Source: Haliclona indistincta
Taxonomy: Eukaryota > Porifera > Demospongiae > Haplosclerida > Chalinidae
NCBI GenBank assembly: GCA_964017065.1
Contig: OZ024787.1
Location: 14,808,453-14,872,452 of the forward strand
Length of the DNA stretch: 64,000 nt
Reading direction: 5' to 3'
The position numbers and the translations under genes were made by a program. Position 1 is the first letter of the stretch. Each line of letters starts with the position of its first letter. Below are positions 63,566 through 64,000 of this stretch, in pieces. The notes beneath the pieces were generated by a model. The model had not been told where the DNA came from. It ran no database searches and saw only the letters and a program-made list of their open reading frames with translations.

Positions 63566-63781
63566 GAACTAGAGTCATTCCTTTCAGATCTTGTGACCAA
63601 GAAGACAGTCTACGCTCGAATCGATCGTCCTGCTGGTATCATTAGCTTCAGACAACAGCAAGACCCTAGTGCTGTGCTCAACAGCTGGTCAGCTAACCTC
63701 AACTCTCTCATGAGTCTAGTGAGCAGGACAACACATCTCATCAACAAAGAAGAGATGATACATAGTATAGTGAAGTACTAA
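61817..63781 (+). CDS. PSMD12: PSMD12 / RPN5, 26S proteasome lid subunit
   Basis: Eleven exons, 1362 nt, 453 residues (human 456). Starts [20 protein letters not shown]; then [100 protein letters not shown], and the C-terminal PCI domain with [38 protein letters not shown]. It is a scaffold PCI subunit of the proteasome lid. The start context CAAGATGGCGG is a YY1-type element. ACTC and CT repeats fill the last intron. Confidence 0.97.
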
Positions 63782-64000
63782 CTGACAGTTCTAGCTACAG
63801 CAATTGTACCCAGCATCTACTGGTAGTGAAGTACTAGCTGACTATTGATCACATGATGGTTCTAGCTACAGCAATTGTACCCAGCATCTACTGGTATTAT
63901 AGAGCAACTGATACCAGATGCACTGTTGCTCAGTAGGAACAAGATAGTGTTAACGACCTCGTCCACCTCTGTAGTGAGAGATCATTATAGCATGACCAAG
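63782..64000. other. 3' flank of PSMD12 with a short tandem duplication
   Basis: TTCTAGCTACAGCAATTGTA plus CCCAGCATCTACTGGTA occurs twice (about 63790 and 63860), together with TGAAGTACTA copies of the stop region. Nothing else is seen before the window ends. Confidence 0.6.

Overview
The window is eukaryotic and metazoan: intron-rich genes with short introns (mostly 40-150 bp) coding for animal-type proteins (GRB2, GAS7, SUN-domain protein, B9D1, MEIOB, FOXRED2, a TRAF/MATH protein). Gene density, the CD225-like pair and the many MITE-like and foldback elements suggest a compact, repeat-rich invertebrate genome, most plausibly a sponge; the species cannot be fixed from the sequence alone.

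Layout, left to right: a CENPV-like GFA-domain gene (+, 419-969); PDXDC1 (+, 1110-8203) carrying a 2.1-kb tandem array; MEIOB (-, 8597-11699) with a tRNA-derived SINE; a poorly understood modular-exon locus (-, 12.35-13.17 kb); an aquaporin (+, 14367-15506); an MPLKIP-like one-exon gene (-); two CD225/dispanin-like membrane protein paralogues (-); B9D1 (+, with an RFX X-box just upstream); GAS7 (+); SLC39A11/ZIP11 (+); FOXRED2 (-, 24727-32445, 23 exons) with a 2.7-kb satellite and transposon intron. From 32.5 to 47.3 kb lies an accessory region: a TTAA element, a broken RING fragment joined head-on to a truncated ectodomain gene, a degenerate tandem element, an unrecognised gene, a second, broken copy of the 5' half of FOXRED2 split by a 2.66-kb transposon, and several large foldback elements. 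From 47.4 kb conserved genes resume: an intronless TRAF-like protein with three MATH domains (+), a SERHL-type hydrolase (-) divergent from MRPS14 (+), GRB2 (-) divergent from a SUN-domain gene (+, 53918-61623) with a 2.7-kb tandem array, and PSMD12 (+).

The main unusual theme is that tandem repeats here are seeded from exon-intron boundaries. In PDXDC1 about 42 copies of an exon end plus its 5' splice site are lined up in the intron. In the SUN gene about 44 copies of a 3' splice site plus exon start precede the real exon. In FOXRED2 the intron satellite is a repeated copy of the exon 18 end plus donor. Smaller versions occur in MEIOB, SERHL and elsewhere in the SUN gene. Simple repeats also tend to be polarised: CT tracts sit upstream of acceptors, and GT or GTGAG tracts sit downstream of donors.

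Gene models were built by eye from GT-AG sites and reading frame. For MEIOB, AQP, both CD225-like genes, B9D1, GAS7, ZIP11, FOXRED2, GRB2, the SUN gene and PSMD12 the exon lengths sum to a multiple of three with one open frame. Orthologue names rest on remembered family sequence patterns, not on a search.
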